Assembly (NCBI RefSeq): GCF_001422285.1
Contig: NZ_LMMO01000003.1
Span: 511,297-575,296 of the forward strand
Direction of reading: 5' to 3'
Origin: Frigoribacterium sp. Leaf263
Lineage (GTDB): Bacteria; Actinomycetota; Actinomycetes; Actinomycetales; Microbacteriaceae
DNA: 64,000 nucleotides
A program made the position numbers and the translations under genes. Shown one piece after another: positions 20,096 through 29,782 of the stretch. Each line of letters starts with the position of its first letter. Within the stretch, counting starts at the first letter, position 1. The notes under the pieces are model-generated. The model ran no database searches and was not told where the DNA came from. It saw only the letters and a program-made list of their open reading frames with translations.

Positions 20096-21859
20096 GTGTC
20101 CACACGTCTGTCCCAGCTCTTCGTCCGAACCCTCCGTGAAGATCCCTCCGATGCGGAGGTGACCAGCCATCGGCTCCTCGTCCGCGCGGGGTACATCCGT
20201 CGCCAGGCGCCGGGAGTATTCGCCTGGCTGCCTCTCGGCCTCCGGGTCAAGGCGAAGATCGAGGCCGTCATCCGCGACGAGATGCAGGCGGCGGGGGCCC
20301 AGGAGGTCCACTTCCCCGCTCTGCTGCCCCGGGAGCCCTACGAGGTCACGGGTCGCTGGGTCGAGTACGGCGACGCTCTCTTCCGTCTGAAGGACCGCAA
20401 GGGCGGCGACTACCTGCTCGCGCCCACCCACGAAGAGGCCTTCACGCTGCTCGTGAAGGACCTCTACTCGTCGTACAAGGACCTCCCCCTGACGCTCTTC
20501 CAGATCCAGGACAAATACCGCGACGAGGCGCGTCCGCGTGCCGGACTCCTGCGCGGCCGCGAGTTCACCATGAAGGACGCCTACTCGTTCGACGTGTCCG
20601 ACGCCGGTCTCGACGCCAGCTATCAGGCGCAGCGCGACGCCTACGAGCGCATCTTCACGCGTCTCGGCCTCGAGTACGTGATCGTCAAGGCCGACGCCGG
20701 CGCGATGGGCGGCTCCCGCAGCGAGGAGTTCCTGCACCCGACGGCCGTCGGCGAGGACACCTTCGTCCGCTCCGCCGGCGGGTACGCCGCCAACGTCGAG
20801 GCGTTCACGACCGTCGTGCCGGGCGCCGTGCCCCTCGACGGTCTCCCGGAGGCGCTCGAGCTCGAGCCCGCCGACACCCCCACGATCGACACGCTGGTCG
20901 CGCAGCTCAACGCGCACAACGCACGCCCCGACGGCCGCGAGTGGACGGCGGCCGACACCCTGAAGAACGTCGTCGTCGCTCTCAGCCACCTCGACGGCTC
21001 TCGCGAGCTGGTCGTGGTCGGTCTGCCCGGCGACCGCGACGTCGACATGAAGCGCCTCGAGGTCGCCTTCGCCCCCGCCGAGGTCGAGGCGGCCGGCGAG
21101 GCCGACTTCGCCAAGCACCCCGTGCTCGTCAAGGGCTACCTCGGTCCGCAGGTCCTCGGGCTCGAGTCCGACTCCGGCATCCGCTACGTCGTCGACCCCC
21201 GTGTCGTCGACGGGTCGGCCTGGGTCACGGGCGCGAACCGACAAAGAGTGCACGTCGCGGGTCTCGTCGCCGGCCGCGACTTCGTCCCCGACGCCGTCAT
21301 CGAGGCCGCTCAGGTCCGCGAGGGCGACCCCGCGCCCGACGGCTCGGGGCCGATCGAGACGGCCCGGGGCATGGAGATCGGCCACGTCTTCCAGCTCGGT
21401 CGGAAGTACGCCGAGGCGCTCGGCCTCAAGGTGCTCGACGAGAACGGCAAGCAGGCCACGGTCACCATGGGCTCGTACGGCATCGGCGTGACGCGCATCC
21501 TCGCGGTCATCGCCGAGTCGAACAACGACGAGAAGGGCCTCGTCTGGCCCGCGAACGTCGCCCCCTTCGACGTGCACGTCGTCGCCACCGGCAAGGACCC
21601 CGTCGTCTTCGAGGTCGCGGAGCGGCTGACCGCCGAGCTCGAGGCGAACCGTCTCGACGTCCTCTACGACGACCGGCCCAAGGTCTCGCCCGGGGTCAAG
21701 TTCGGTGACGCGGAGCTCCTCGGGGTGCCGCAGATCGTCGTCGTCGGCCGGTCGGCCGGCGAGGGCGTCGTCGAGCTCTGGGACCGCCGGACGGGCGAGC
21801 GGACCCCCGTGCCCGTGGCCGAGGCCGTGGCGACCCTCTCGGCTCCCCGCACCGTCTGA
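20096..21859 (+). CDS. proS: Prolyl-tRNA synthetase
   Basis: 587 aa, bacterial-type class II enzyme. Motif 1 region ([19 protein letters not shown]), motif 2 ([24 protein letters not shown], about 142-165) and motif 3 ([11 protein letters not shown], about 461-471) are present. An editing insertion sits between motifs 2 and 3 and an anticodon-binding domain is C-terminal. It charges tRNA-Pro with proline in the cytoplasm. It has its own leaderless promoter and is closed by the longest hairpin in the window. Confidence 0.96.
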   Translation: MSTRLSQLFVRTLREDPSDAEVTSHRLLVRAGYIRRQAPGVFAWLPLGLRVKAKIEAVIRDEMQAAGAQEVHFPALLPREPYEVTGRWVEYGDALFRLKDRKGGDYLLAPTHEEAFTLLVKDLYSSYKDLPLTLFQIQDKYRDEARPRAGLLRGREFTMKDAYSFDVSDAGLDASYQAQRDAYERIFTRLGLEYVIVKADAGAMGGSRSEEFLHPTAVGEDTFVRSAGGYAANVEAFTTVVPGAVPLDGLPEALELEPADTPTIDTLVAQLNAHNARPDGREWTAADTLKNVVVALSHLDGSRELVVVGLPGDRDVDMKRLEVAFAPAEVEAAGEADFAKHPVLVKGYLGPQVLGLESDSGIRYVVDPRVVDGSAWVTGANRQRVHVAGLVAGRDFVPDAVIEAAQVREGDPAPDGSGPIETARGMEIGHVFQLGRKYAEALGLKVLDENGKQATVTMGSYGIGVTRILAVIAESNNDEKGLVWPANVAPFDVHVVATGKDPVVFEVAERLTAELEANRLDVLYDDRPKVSPGVKFGDAELLGVPQIVVVGRSAGEGVVELWDRRTGERTPVPVAEAVATLSAPRTV

Positions 21860-21863
21860 TCGA

Positions 21864-21913
21864 CCGACGACCCGCGCCTCCTCGGTCCCGGCCCAGGAGG
21901 CGCGGGTCGTCGG
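21864..21913 (+). terminator. 19-bp stem terminator after proS, made of an inverted pair of the dispersed word
   Basis: CCGACGACCCGCGCCTCCT (21864-21882) pairs perfectly with its complement at 21895-21913; loop of 12 nt. The left arm contains an exact 17-mer copy of the dispersed word, the right arm a copy with one change. No T-tract. Confidence 0.75.
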
Positions 21914-21946
21914 ACGTCCCGGTGTCGCGGCGGTCCGCCACTCGGG

Positions 21947-21952
21947 TACCGT
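21947..21952 (+). promoter_or_regulatory. -10 element of the nusA operon
   Basis: TACCGT, then 6 nt, then an ATG at 21959 that opens a short reading frame ahead of nusA. Confidence 0.5.
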
Positions 21953-21958
21953 AGGGGG

Positions 21959-22030
21959 ATGCTGTGCGCGCCACCGCGCGTGCAGCCTGCAGATCTGAAT
22001 AGTGGAGGCCCTCAGTGGACATCGACCTGA
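21959..22030 (+). CDS. Candidate leaderless upstream ORF overlapping nusA start
   Basis: 23 codons plus stop, beginning with MLCAPPRVQPADLNSGG. Its ATG is at the usual leaderless distance from a -10 box, and its TGA (22028-22030) lies 13 bases past the nusA GTG in another frame. Termination there could feed ribosomes to nusA. No protein family is recognisable; it may be only a leader or a chance ORF. Confidence 0.3.
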   Translation: MLCAPPRVQPADLNSGGPQWTST

Positions 22031-23004
22031 GTGTGCTGCGCCTCATGGAGCGCGAGCGTGAAATTCCCTTCGACGAACTCGTCGGCATCATCGAGCAGGC
22101 CATCCTCACGGCTTACCTCAAGCACACGAACCAGCCGGAGAGCCGTGTGCCGGCCGCCCGCGTCGAGCTGGACCGCAAGACCGGTCACGTGTCGGTCTTC
22201 GCCATCGAGCGCGACGAGGAGGGCGAGGTCGTCGGCGAGTCCGTCGACAGCCCCAGCGACTTCGGTCGCATCGCCGCCTTCGCCGCGAAGCAGGTGATCA
22301 ACCAGCGTCTGCGCGACATCGGCGACGACAAGGTCCTCGGGCAGTTCAAGGGGCGCGAGGGCGACATCGTCGCCGGCGTCATCCAGCAGGGTCCGAACCC
22401 CCGCATGGTCCATGTCGACCTCGGGACGGTCGAGGCGATCCTCCCCCCGGAGGAGCAGGTGCCCGGCGAGAAGTACGTGCACGGTTCGCGCATCCGCGTG
22501 TACGTGACCGGCGTCAGCAAGGGGACGAAGGGGCCGCAGATCACGGTCTCGCGCACGCACCCGTCGCTCGTCCGCAAGCTGTTCTCCCTCGAGGTGCCCG
22601 AGATCGCCAGCGGCGTCGTCGAGATCGTCTCCCTGGCCCGCGAGGCGGGGCACCGCACCAAGATCGCCGTCCGCGCCACCGAGGCCGGCGTCAACGCCAA
22701 GGGCGCCTGCATCGGCGAGATGGGCGCGAGGGTCCGCGCCGTGCAGACCGAGCTGAACGACGAGAAGATCGACATCGTCGACTACTCGAGCGATCTGCCC
22801 GTCTTCGTCGCGAGCGCGCTGTCGCCCGCCAAGGTGTCGTCCGCCTTCGTCATCGACAAGGCGACCAAGGCCGTCCGCGCCCTCGTGCCCGATTACCAGC
22901 TGTCGCTCGCCATCGGCAAGGAGGGCCAGAACGCCCGCCTCGCCGCCAAGCTGACGGGCGCGCGCATCGACATCCAGCCCGACTCGATCCTCGAGGACGA
23001 CTGA
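22015..23004 (+). CDS. nusA: Transcription termination/antitermination factor NusA
   Basis: 329 aa from GTG 22015 with GTGGAGG upstream. An N-terminal RNA-polymerase-binding domain (about 1-125) is followed by S1 (about 126-195, with RVYVTGV) and two KH domains (about 200-329; [11 protein letters not shown] and [17 protein letters not shown]). It lacks the C-terminal acidic repeats of proteobacterial NusA, as is normal for actinobacteria. It modulates pausing, termination and rRNA antitermination. ylxR and infB follow. rimP, usually just upstream, is not here; proS precedes instead. Confidence 0.95.
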   Translation: MDIDLSVLRLMEREREIPFDELVGIIEQAILTAYLKHTNQPESRVPAARVELDRKTGHVSVFAIERDEEGEVVGESVDSPSDFGRIAAFAAKQVINQRLRDIGDDKVLGQFKGREGDIVAGVIQQGPNPRMVHVDLGTVEAILPPEEQVPGEKYVHGSRIRVYVTGVSKGTKGPQITVSRTHPSLVRKLFSLEVPEIASGVVEIVSLAREAGHRTKIAVRATEAGVNAKGACIGEMGARVRAVQTELNDEKIDIVDYSSDLPVFVASALSPAKVSSAFVIDKATKAVRALVPDYQLSLAIGKEGQNARLAAKLTGARIDIQPDSILEDD

Positions 23005-23097
23005 GCCGGCCTCTCCGAACCCGAGTCGCCCGGGGTCGATCGGCGCACCACGCCGTTCGCCCCGAGCGTCTCCCGTCCGACGACCCGAGGGGGTAAG

Positions 23098-23400
23098 GTG
23101 GAACCCGTCAGAACGTGCATCGGTACTCGAGCGCGCGCTCCGCGATCCTCACTCGTGAGGGTCGTCGCCCGAAACGGACATCTCGTGGTCGACCAGACCG
23201 CGACGCTTCCCGGGCGGGGTGCGTGGTTGACGCCGTCGATCGACGCGTTCGAGTCGGCAGCGAAGCGCAGGGCCTTCCGCCGTGCGCTCCGCCTCGACTC
23301 AGAACCCGACGTCGACGAGCTCCGCGCCTATTTCATGCGGATCACCCCTGCACGACCAGTAGCCACGACAGAACAGGCTGAACGGCACATGGACAACTAA
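23098..23400 (+). CDS. ylxR: YlxR family RNA-binding protein
   Basis: 100 aa from GTG 23098. It has the family motifs PVRTCIG (residues 3-9) and GRGAWL (about 40-45). The usual second Cys of the C-x-x-C pair after RTC is Thr here. YlxR/RnpM is a small nucleic-acid-binding protein linked to RNase P and transcription. It lies between nusA and infB, its conserved location. A TAAGGT box overlaps the GTG, so the start is held by conservation of the first motif rather than by a ribosome-binding site. Confidence 0.85.
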   Translation: MEPVRTCIGTRARAPRSSLVRVVARNGHLVVDQTATLPGRGAWLTPSIDAFESAAKRRAFRRALRLDSEPDVDELRAYFMRITPARPVATTEQAERHMDN

Positions 23401-23435
23401 TGAGCGGCTCGAAATGAGACCCGTCCAGAACTGAA

Positions 23436-23460
23436 GGCCCCTCCCGTCTCGGGAAGGGCC
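23436..23460 (+). terminator. Attenuator-like hairpin before infB
   Basis: GGCCCCTCCCG (23436-23446) and CGGGAAGGGCC (23450-23460) form an 11-bp stem with one mismatch and a 3-nt loop, 15 bp before the infB GTG. It may slow or partly terminate transcription between ylxR and infB. Confidence 0.45.
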
Positions 23461-23475
23461 CGAGACAGGAGAACT

Positions 23476-26259
23476 GTGGCTAAACCACGCGTACACGAGA
23501 TCGCCAGCGAGCTGGGGATCGACAGCAAGACCGCACTCGAGAAATTGAAGGAGATGGGCGAGTTCGTCAAGGGACCGTCCTCCAGCGTCGAGCCCCCTGT
23601 GGCTCGCAAGCTGCGCCAGGCCTTCGCCGGCGCCGCGAAGCCCGCGGCCGCTCCGGCCGCTCCGGCCGCCGCCCCCAAGACGCCGGCCTCATCGGCGCCC
23701 AAGCCCGGCGGACCCCGCCCGGCCGCGCCCAAGCCCCCCGTCGCCGAGCCGGAGTCCGCGCCCGTCGTGGCGAGCGAGCCCGACGCCGAGGCCGCTCCCG
23801 CCCCCGTGGCGCCCCTGACGGTCGCCGAGCGTCAGGCCCAGGCCGAGGCGCAGCGCGCCGCCGCCGCTGCGGCGAAGGACGACACCACTGCTCCGGCCGC
23901 CGACGCCGCCACCCCCGGTGCCGCGGGTCCGAAGCCCGGCGGCCCGCGCCCCGGTGCTCCCCGCCCCGGCAACAACCCCTTCGCCAGCAACCAGGGCATG
24001 GGGCGACCCAGTGCTCCGCGTCCCGGCGGATCCGGTGCGGCCAGCAGCATGCCGCGTCCCGGTGGAGCAGCGGGCCCCCGCCCCATGGCTCCCCGTCCCG
24101 GCGCACCCCGCCCCGGCGCCCCGCGCCCCGGTGTCGGCGCCAGCCCCCGTCCCAACGGCTTCGGCCAGCGTCCCGCCGGCGCGGGTGCCCGTCCCGGCGG
24201 CGCCGGCGGCGGGTTCCAGCGTCCCGGCGGCGGCGCCCCCGGTGCTGCCGGCGGATTCCGCCCCGGCTTCGGCCCGCCCCGTCCCGCCGGTGGCGGTGGC
24301 GGTCGCGGTCGTGGCCCCGGCGGCGGCACGGCCGGTGCCTTCGGTCGCGGTGGCGGCAAGAGCAAGGCCCGCAAGTCGAAGCGGACGAAGAGGGCCGAGT
24401 TCGAGATGCGGTCGGCTCCGTCGCTGGGTGGCGTCAGCGTCCCCCGCGGCGACGGCAGCACGATCGTCCGTCTCCGCCGCGGTGCCTCGATCAGCGACTT
24501 CGCCGACAAGATCGACGCCAGCCCCGGCAACCTGGTGACCGTCCTCTTCCACCTCGGTGAGATGGCGACGGCGACCGAGTCGCTCGACGAGGCGACCTTC
24601 CAGGTCCTCGGCGAGGAGCTGGGCTACAACATCCAGGTCGTCTCCCCGGAGGACGAAGACAAGGAGCTCCTCGAGGGCTTCGACATCGACCTCGAGCAGG
24701 AGCTCGAGGACGAGGACGAGTCCGTCCTGCAGATCCGTCCCCCGGTCGTCACGGTCATGGGACACGTCGATCACGGTAAGACGCGACTCCTCGACGCGAT
24801 CCGCAACGCCAACGTCGTCGCCGGCGAGGCGGGCGGGATCACGCAGCACATCGGTGCGTACCAGGTATGGGCGCCGCACGAGGGCGTCGAGCGCGCCATC
24901 ACCTTCATCGACACACCCGGTCACGAGGCGTTCACCGCCATGCGTGCCCGTGGTGCGCAGGTGACCGACATCGCGATCCTCGTCGTCGCGGCCGACGACG
25001 GCATCATGCCGCAGACGGTCGAGGCGCTGAACCACGCCCAGGCGGCCGGCGTGCCGATCGTGGTCGCGGTCAACAAGATCGACAAAGAGGGTGCGAACCC
25101 GGCGAAGGTGCGCCAGCAGCTCACCGAATACGGCCTCGTCGCCGAGGAGTACGGCGGAGACGTCATGTTCGTCGACGTGTCGGCGCGCGACAACAAGAAC
25201 ATCGACGCGCTGCTCGAGGCGGTCCTCCTCACGGCGGACGCCGGTCTCGACCTGCGGGCGAACCCCGACAAGGACGCCCGAGGCGTCGCGATCGAGGCTC
25301 GTCTCGACAAGGGACGCGGTGCCGTCGCGACGGTGCTCATCCAGTCGGGAACCCTCCGCGTCGGAGACGCCATCGTCGCCGGGACGGCCTACGGCCGCGT
25401 CCGAGCGATGATGGACGAGAACGGCGAGGCCGTGCTCGAGGCCTACCCCAGCCGCCCCGTGCTGGTCCAGGGTCTGTCGAGCGTCCCGCGAGCCGGCGAC
25501 ACCTTCCTCGTCACCGAGGAGGACCGCACGGCCCGCCAGATCGCCGAGAAGCGCGAGGCCGTCGAGCGCAATGCGTCGCTGGCCAAGGCCCGCAAGCGCA
25601 TCTCGCTCGAGGACTTCACCCGTGCACTCGAAGAGGGCAAGGTCGAAGCGCTCAACATCATCATCAAGGGTGACGTGTCGGGTGCCGTCGAGGCGCTCGA
25701 GGAGTCGCTGCTGAAGATCGAGGTGGACGACAGCGTGCAGCTGCGCATCATCCACCGCGGTGTGGGTGCGGTGACCGAGAGCGACGTGAACCTGGCGACG
25801 GTGGACAACGCCGTCATCATCGGGTTCAACGTCCGTCCTGACACGAAGGCCCGTGAGCGCGCCGCTCGCGAAGGCGTCGACGTCCGCTTCTACTCGGTCA
25901 TCTACGCGGCTCTCGAGGACATCGAGAACTCGCTGAAGGGCATGCTCAAGCCTGAGTTCGAAGAGAAGCAGTCCGGTGTCGCCGAGATCCGCGAGATCTT
26001 CCGCTCGTCGAAGGTCGGCAACATCGCCGGTGTCATCGTCCGCTCCGGAACGATCACGAGGAACGCCCGGGCCCGGGTCATCCGCGAGGGCGTCGTCGTC
26101 GGCGACAACCTGGCGATCGACTCGCTCCGCCGCTTCAAGGACGACGTCACCGAGGTGCGGACGGACTTCGAGGCCGGTATCGGTCTCGGAAAGTTCAACG
26201 ACATCCAGATCGGCGACGAGATCGAGACCATCGAGATGGTCGAGAAGCCGCGGGTCTGA
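23476..26259 (+). CDS. infB: Translation initiation factor IF-2
   Basis: 927 aa from GTG 23476. An N-terminal IF2N motif ([28 protein letters not shown]) precedes a ~250-residue disordered Pro/Gly/Arg-rich region with repeated RPGAPRPG units, a second IF2-N domain, then the GTPase domain (G1 [10 protein letters not shown]3 DTPGHEAF, G4 NKID). Domains II, III and the fMet-tRNA-binding domain IV follow. It brings fMet-tRNA to the 30S subunit and promotes subunit joining. The long low-complexity N terminus is typical of actinobacterial IF-2. A hairpin follows the stop before rbfA. Confidence 0.97.
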   Translation: MAKPRVHEIASELGIDSKTALEKLKEMGEFVKGPSSSVEPPVARKLRQAFAGAAKPAAAPAAPAAAPKTPASSAPKPGGPRPAAPKPPVAEPESAPVVASEPDAEAAPAPVAPLTVAERQAQAEAQRAAAAAAKDDTTAPAADAATPGAAGPKPGGPRPGAPRPGNNPFASNQGMGRPSAPRPGGSGAASSMPRPGGAAGPRPMAPRPGAPRPGAPRPGVGASPRPNGFGQRPAGAGARPGGAGGGFQRPGGGAPGAAGGFRPGFGPPRPAGGGGGRGRGPGGGTAGAFGRGGGKSKARKSKRTKRAEFEMRSAPSLGGVSVPRGDGSTIVRLRRGASISDFADKIDASPGNLVTVLFHLGEMATATESLDEATFQVLGEELGYNIQVVSPEDEDKELLEGFDIDLEQELEDEDESVLQIRPPVVTVMGHVDHGKTRLLDAIRNANVVAGEAGGITQHIGAYQVWAPHEGVERAITFIDTPGHEAFTAMRARGAQVTDIAILVVAADDGIMPQTVEALNHAQAAGVPIVVAVNKIDKEGANPAKVRQQLTEYGLVAEEYGGDVMFVDVSARDNKNIDALLEAVLLTADAGLDLRANPDKDARGVAIEARLDKGRGAVATVLIQSGTLRVGDAIVAGTAYGRVRAMMDENGEAVLEAYPSRPVLVQGLSSVPRAGDTFLVTEEDRTARQIAEKREAVERNASLAKARKRISLEDFTRALEEGKVEALNIIIKGDVSGAVEALEESLLKIEVDDSVQLRIIHRGVGAVTESDVNLATVDNAVIIGFNVRPDTKARERAAREGVDVRFYSVIYAALEDIENSLKGMLKPEFEEKQSGVAEIREIFRSSKVGNIAGVIVRSGTITRNARARVIREGVVVGDNLAIDSLRRFKDDVTEVRTDFEAGIGLGKFNDIQIGDEIETIEMVEKPRV

Positions 26260-26280
26260 TCCCGCGTCGTCGCAGTACAC

Positions 26281-26316
26281 GAGGCCCCGCTCCGACTACG
26301 GTCGGGGCGGGGCCTC
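26281..26316 (+). terminator. Hairpin between infB and rbfA
   Basis: GAGGCCCCGCTCCGAC (26281-26296) and GTCGGGGCGGGGCCTC (26301-26316) form a 16-bp stem with one mismatch. It is probably a terminator or partial terminator inside the infB-rbfA unit. Confidence 0.6.
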
Positions 26317-26358
26317 ACCCCTCTCGCCACCCCGGCGAACAGCACGAAGGAGCGAACA

Positions 26359-26901
26359 ATGGTTGACGCGCAACGCGCCCGCAAGATGGCGGACCGCATC
26401 CAGGAGATCGTCGCCCGGCGTCTCGAACGCGGCATCAGAGACCCCCGTCTCGGATTCGTCACGATCACCGACGTCAAGGTGACCGGTGACCTCCAGCACG
26501 CCTCGATCTTCTACACGGTCTACGGCACGGACGAGGAGCGCCGCGACACCGGCGCGGCCCTCAAGTCCGCGACCGGCATGCTCCGCAGCGAGGTCGGCAA
26601 GAACATCACCGCCCGGCTGACCCCGAGTCTCGAGTTCATCCTCGACGCCCTGCCCGAGAACGCCGCCTCGATCGACCGACTCCTGCAGGAGGCGCGACAG
26701 CGCGATCACGAGAGCCAGACGATGGCCTCGTCCGCCGAGTTCGCCGGCGAGGCGGACCCGTACGTCAAGCCCCGTGATCTCGACGCCGACGATCTGGACG
26801 ATGACGATCTGGACGGGGACGACCCCCGCGACGAGCACCCTGCGGTCGACGCGGCGAGTTCGGGCGACGACCTCGCGGAGCCGGACGGCTCGACCCGCTA
26901 G
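26359..26901 (+). CDS. rbfA: Ribosome-binding factor A
   Basis: 180 aa from ATG 26359 with AAGGAG upstream. The KH-like RbfA domain occupies about 1-115 (RARKMADRIQEIVARRLERGI, DPRLGFVTITDVKVTGDLQHASIF, LRSEVGKNI, TPSLEFILD). A strongly acidic tail with Asp-Asp-Leu repeats ends the protein. It is needed for late 30S maturation and cold adaptation. The stop overlaps the mutY stop on the other strand by 4 bp. Confidence 0.94.
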   Translation: MVDAQRARKMADRIQEIVARRLERGIRDPRLGFVTITDVKVTGDLQHASIFYTVYGTDEERRDTGAALKSATGMLRSEVGKNITARLTPSLEFILDALPENAASIDRLLQEARQRDHESQTMASSAEFAGEADPYVKPRDLDADDLDDDDLDGDDPRDEHPAVDAASSGDDLAEPDGSTR

Positions 26902-27767
26902 TCGGGAAGGCGGTAGCCCTCGTCGGGCGAACCCGCGGCGAGACCGTCGCGGAGGAGCCCGGCGAGGGCTCTGTCGCGCTGGAGCGGCTCCGGCCAGACG
27001 GCGTCGATCTCCTTCTTCGTCACGGGTACGTCGCTCGCGCGCAGCTCGGCCATGATGAGCCCCCTGACCTGCCGATCGGATCCGGCGAAGCGCGCCTGAC
27101 CAGGGAGGCGCGGGCCGACATGGGCCGGACGGCCCGCTGCCACCCAGGCGCACTGTGCGAGCAGAGGGCACGCGTCGCACGAGGGGGAGCGGGCGGTGCA
27201 GACGAGTGCCCCGAGCTCCATGACTCCTGCGCTGGCGACCCGCGCCTCCTCGGCGTCGTCGGGAAGCTGGCTCTCCATCAGCGGCAGGTCCCGGGAGGCC
27301 TTGGGCGCCCAGGGTTCGGCGAGTCCCTCGACCGCTCGGGCGAGGACTCGTCGGACGTTCGTATCGACGACGGGGTGCCGGTGGCCGTACGCGAACACGG
27401 CGACCGCCCGCGCCGTGTAGTCGCCGACGCCCGGCAGGGCGAGCAGCGACGGGACGTCCTCGGGGACGACGCCGCCGTGGCGCTCGGTGATCGCCACGGC
27501 CGCCGCGTGAAGCGCCAGCGCCCGACGGGGGTAGCCGAGGCGATCCCAGGCCCGCACCGCCTCCGACGCGGGGGAGGCCGCGAGGTCCGCCGGCCGGGGC
27601 CAGCGGTCGAGCCATCGTTCGAGACGCGGGACCACGCGCACCACGGGCGTCTGCTGCAGCATGACCTCGCTGACCAGCGTGCCCCAGGCCGGGAACCCCG
27701 GCCGGCGCCACGGCAGATCGCGCCTGTTGACGGTGAACCAGTCGCTGACGGCGGGGGAGATGCTCAC
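26898..27767 (-). CDS. mutY: A/G-specific adenine glycosylase
   Basis: 289 aa from GTG 27767, placed by a leaderless -10 box. Catalytic Glu34 lies in SEVMLQQT. The helix-hairpin-helix is LPGVGDYTARAVAVF (about 109-123), followed by VVDTNV carrying the catalytic Asp, and a complete [4Fe-4S] loop C-x6-C-x2-C-x5-C (about 199-215). The C-terminal Nudix-like 8-oxoG recognition domain of E. coli MutY is absent or very short, as in many actinobacteria. It removes A paired with 8-oxoG. The dispersed word sits in the middle (read Glu-Glu-Ala-Arg-Val). Confidence 0.92.
   Translation of the reverse strand: MSISPAVSDWFTVNRRDLPWRRPGFPAWGTLVSEVMLQQTPVVRVVPRLERWLDRWPRPADLAASPASEAVRAWDRLGYPRRALALHAAAVAITERHGGVVPEDVPSLLALPGVGDYTARAVAVFAYGHRHPVVDTNVRRVLARAVEGLAEPWAPKASRDLPLMESQLPDDAEEARVASAGVMELGALVCTARSPSCDACPLLAQCAWVAAGRPAHVGPRLPGQARFAGSDRQVRGLIMAELRASDVPVTKKEIDAVWPEPLQRDRALAGLLRDGLAAGSPDEGYRLPD
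27237..27253 (-). repeat. Copy of the dispersed GAGGAGGCGCGGGTC word
   Basis: Exact 17-mer GACCCGCGCCTCCTCGG on the + strand inside mutY. Confidence 0.8.
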
Positions 27768-27773
27768 CCGCCG

Positions 27774-27779
27774 AGCCTA
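27774..27779 (-). promoter_or_regulatory. -10 element of mutY (leaderless)
   Basis: TAGGCT on the minus strand, 6 nt before the GTG at 27767. Confidence 0.6.
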
Positions 27780-27840
27780 GGGGCCTCGGGGCTGCCGCAG
27801 CCTGCGCGCCGCCGCCGGGAGCGCTGTCGGGGGTGCGGCG

Positions 27841-27846
27841 TAGCGT
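27841..27846 (+). promoter_or_regulatory. -10 element of the kinase-like gene at 27853 (leaderless)
   Basis: TAGCGT, then 6 nt, then the ATG at 27853. Confidence 0.6.
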
Positions 27847-27852
27847 GGGGGC

Positions 27853-28413
27853 ATGACGACGAGATGGGCTCCGGCCAAGAGGGACACGCTCCGCGAACTG
27901 GCGAACGAGATCGGGCACAACTACGGCCGCGGCCGCGTCATCATCGCGGTCGACGGTCCTCCCAGCGGCTCCGTGGTGACCGCCGGCCTGGCGGACGACC
28001 TGGCGGACGCCCTGCGCGAGTCCGGCCTGACCGCGTTCCGCGCGTCGGTGTCGGCGTTCTCCCGCCGCCCGGAGGGTGCGGGGCGCGACGCCGCGCCCGA
28101 GCTGGACGAGAGCGTGTTCCGCCGAGTCCTCATCGAGCCCTTCCGCCTCGGGGGCAGCACGGGATGGGTCGAGGCGGCCTACGACGCCGAGGCCGACCGC
28201 CCCGTCGAGTCGAGCTGGGTGACGGGTCCGGCCGACGCCGTCCTCCTCGTCGACGGGTCGGATCTGAGCCGTGACGGGCTCGCGGGCATCTGGCATTACC
28301 GCGTGTGGGTGTCGGCCGACGACGACCGCCCCGCCGCCCGGGCGACGGCGTCGGCCGTCATCGACGGCTCGGACCCCGAGCACCCGCGCCGGCGATTCGA
28401 CGACGCGTGCTGA
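27853..28413 (+). CDS. Uridine-kinase-like protein with degenerate P-loop
   Basis: 186 aa. The layout (N-terminal helix, then beta strand RVIIAVDGPPSGS at about 28-40, later FRRVLIEPFR and DAVLLVDGSDL) follows the uridine kinase/P-loop nucleoside kinase fold. The Walker A motif G-x4-G-K-S/T is missing: the sequence reads GPPSGSVV, with neither Lys nor the following Ser/Thr in place. The Walker-B-like LLVDG is recognisable. It probably does not bind ATP in the usual way. It is divergent from mutY with its own leaderless promoter. Fold call moderate, function unknown. Confidence 0.55.
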   Translation: MTTRWAPAKRDTLRELANEIGHNYGRGRVIIAVDGPPSGSVVTAGLADDLADALRESGLTAFRASVSAFSRRPEGAGRDAAPELDESVFRRVLIEPFRLGGSTGWVEAAYDAEADRPVESSWVTGPADAVLLVDGSDLSRDGLAGIWHYRVWVSADDDRPAARATASAVIDGSDPEHPRRRFDDAC

Positions 28414-28447
28414 GGGCCGCGCGGCTCCCGGGCCCGCTCACCTGCGA

Positions 28448-28453
28448 TAACGT
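28448..28453 (+). promoter_or_regulatory. -10 element of truB (leaderless)
   Basis: TAACGT, then 6 nt, then the GTG at 28460. Confidence 0.6.
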
Positions 28454-28459
28454 CGTCTG

Positions 28460-29359
28460 GTGAACAGCGGCATCCTCCTCGTCGATAAGCCGCAGGGCAT
28501 CACCAGCCACGATGCGGTCGCCCGGGTCCGCCGTGCGGCGGGGACGCGCAAGGTCGGCCACGCCGGCACCCTCGACCCCCTGGCCACCGGTCTCCTCGTG
28601 CTCGGTCTGAACTCGTCCACGCGCCTCCTGACCTTCCTCGTGGGGCTCGACAAGGGCTACGACGCGACGATCCGGCTCGGGGTCTCGACCACGTCCGACG
28701 ACAGCGACGGCGACGTCATAGAGCGGGTGTCGGCGGCGGACGTCGACGACGCCGCAGTCGATGCGGGCGTCGCCGCGCTCACCGGTCCGATCAGCCAGGT
28801 GCCGACCACCGTCAGCGCCATCAAGGTGGGCGGACGACGGGCCTACGATCTCGCCCGTGAGGGCGTCGAGGTCGAACTGACGGCCCGCGACGTCACGATC
28901 ACGGAGTTCGCCGTGCTCGACCGCCGCGAGAGCGTCGTCGACGGGCTCCTCGTCCGCGACCTCGACGTGCGCGTCTCGTGCACCTCGGGGACGTACGTCA
29001 GAGCCCTGGCTCGCGACCTCGGCGCGGCGTTGGGGGTCGGCGGGCACCTGACGGCCCTCCGGCGCACCCGGGTCGGGCCGTTCGACGTGAGGAGCGCCTC
29101 CGTCCTCGAGGGCATCGACGTCGCCCCGGCGCTCATCCCCCCGGCCGCCGTGGCCGAGACGCTGTTCCCGGTCTGGCGGATGACGGCGGGCGAGACCGTC
29201 GACCTCGGACACGGCAAGCGCGTCGCGGTGGAGCGCGCCGACACCGAGGGTCCCCTCGCGGCGCTCACTCCCGCCGGCGCTCTCGCCGGGCTGGTGTCGG
29301 TCCGCGGCGGTCGGGCCAAGCCCATCGTGAACTTCCCGACCGACGAGGTCGTCTCGTGA
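28460..29359 (+). CDS. truB: tRNA pseudouridine-55 synthase
   Basis: 299 aa from GTG 28460. The catalytic motif HAGTLDPLATG has Asp39. KPQGITSHDAV, DKGYDATIRLG and SGTYVRALARDLG are the other TruB signatures, and a C-terminal PUA-like domain completes it. It makes pseudouridine 55 in the T-loop of tRNAs. Its stop overlaps the start of the next membrane-protein gene by 4 bp (GTGA). Confidence 0.95.
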   Translation: MNSGILLVDKPQGITSHDAVARVRRAAGTRKVGHAGTLDPLATGLLVLGLNSSTRLLTFLVGLDKGYDATIRLGVSTTSDDSDGDVIERVSAADVDDAAVDAGVAALTGPISQVPTTVSAIKVGGRRAYDLAREGVEVELTARDVTITEFAVLDRRESVVDGLLVRDLDVRVSCTSGTYVRALARDLGAALGVGGHLTALRRTRVGPFDVRSASVLEGIDVAPALIPPAAVAETLFPVWRMTAGETVDLGHGKRVAVERADTEGPLAALTPAGALAGLVSVRGGRAKPIVNFPTDEVVS

Positions 29360-29724
29360 TCGAGTGGTTCACCTGGCTGCAGGTCGTCGTCGCCTGCCTC
29401 GCCGGCATCGTGTGCCTCGTGGCGGGGCTGGCCGGCAGGCTGCCCAACGACGTCACCGTCGGGGCCGCCGCCGTCGTGCTGGTCCTGCTCCTCGTGCAGC
29501 TCGTCGTGGCGATCGTCGCGCCCTTCGCGGGCAACGATCCGACCGGCAACGTCGTCGAGTTCTACATCTACCTGATCTCCGCCATCCTGCTGCCGCCGCT
29601 CGCGGTCGTCTGGGCGCTGGTCGACAGGTCCCGCTGGAGCAACGTGGTGCTCTCGGCCGCGGTCTTCGCCGTCGCGGTCATGGTCTACCGGATGCTGCAG
29701 ATCTGGACGGTGCAGACCGCATGA
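29356..29724 (+). CDS. Small integral membrane protein downstream of truB
   Basis: 122 aa from GTG 29356, overlapping the truB stop. Four hydrophobic helices are predicted (about 6-26, 32-54, 68-88 and 96-116) with short loops. No motif is recognised. Translational coupling to truB and its position before ribF suggest only shared expression. Confidence 0.7.
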   Translation: MIEWFTWLQVVVACLAGIVCLVAGLAGRLPNDVTVGAAAVVLVLLLVQLVVAIVAPFAGNDPTGNVVEFYIYLISAILLPPLAVVWALVDRSRWSNVVLSAAVFAVAVMVYRMLQIWTVQTA

Positions 29725-29782
29725 CCCACCGCCTCCCCGCACGGTCGTCGACCGGCGCCCCCGCGTCATATCCTTGGTCGTG

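Noticed and set aside
23689-26280. An 863-codon open frame opposite infB
   Set aside because: Antisense mirror of IF-2; its Asp/Val/Leu/Arg-rich composition is typical of complement frames.
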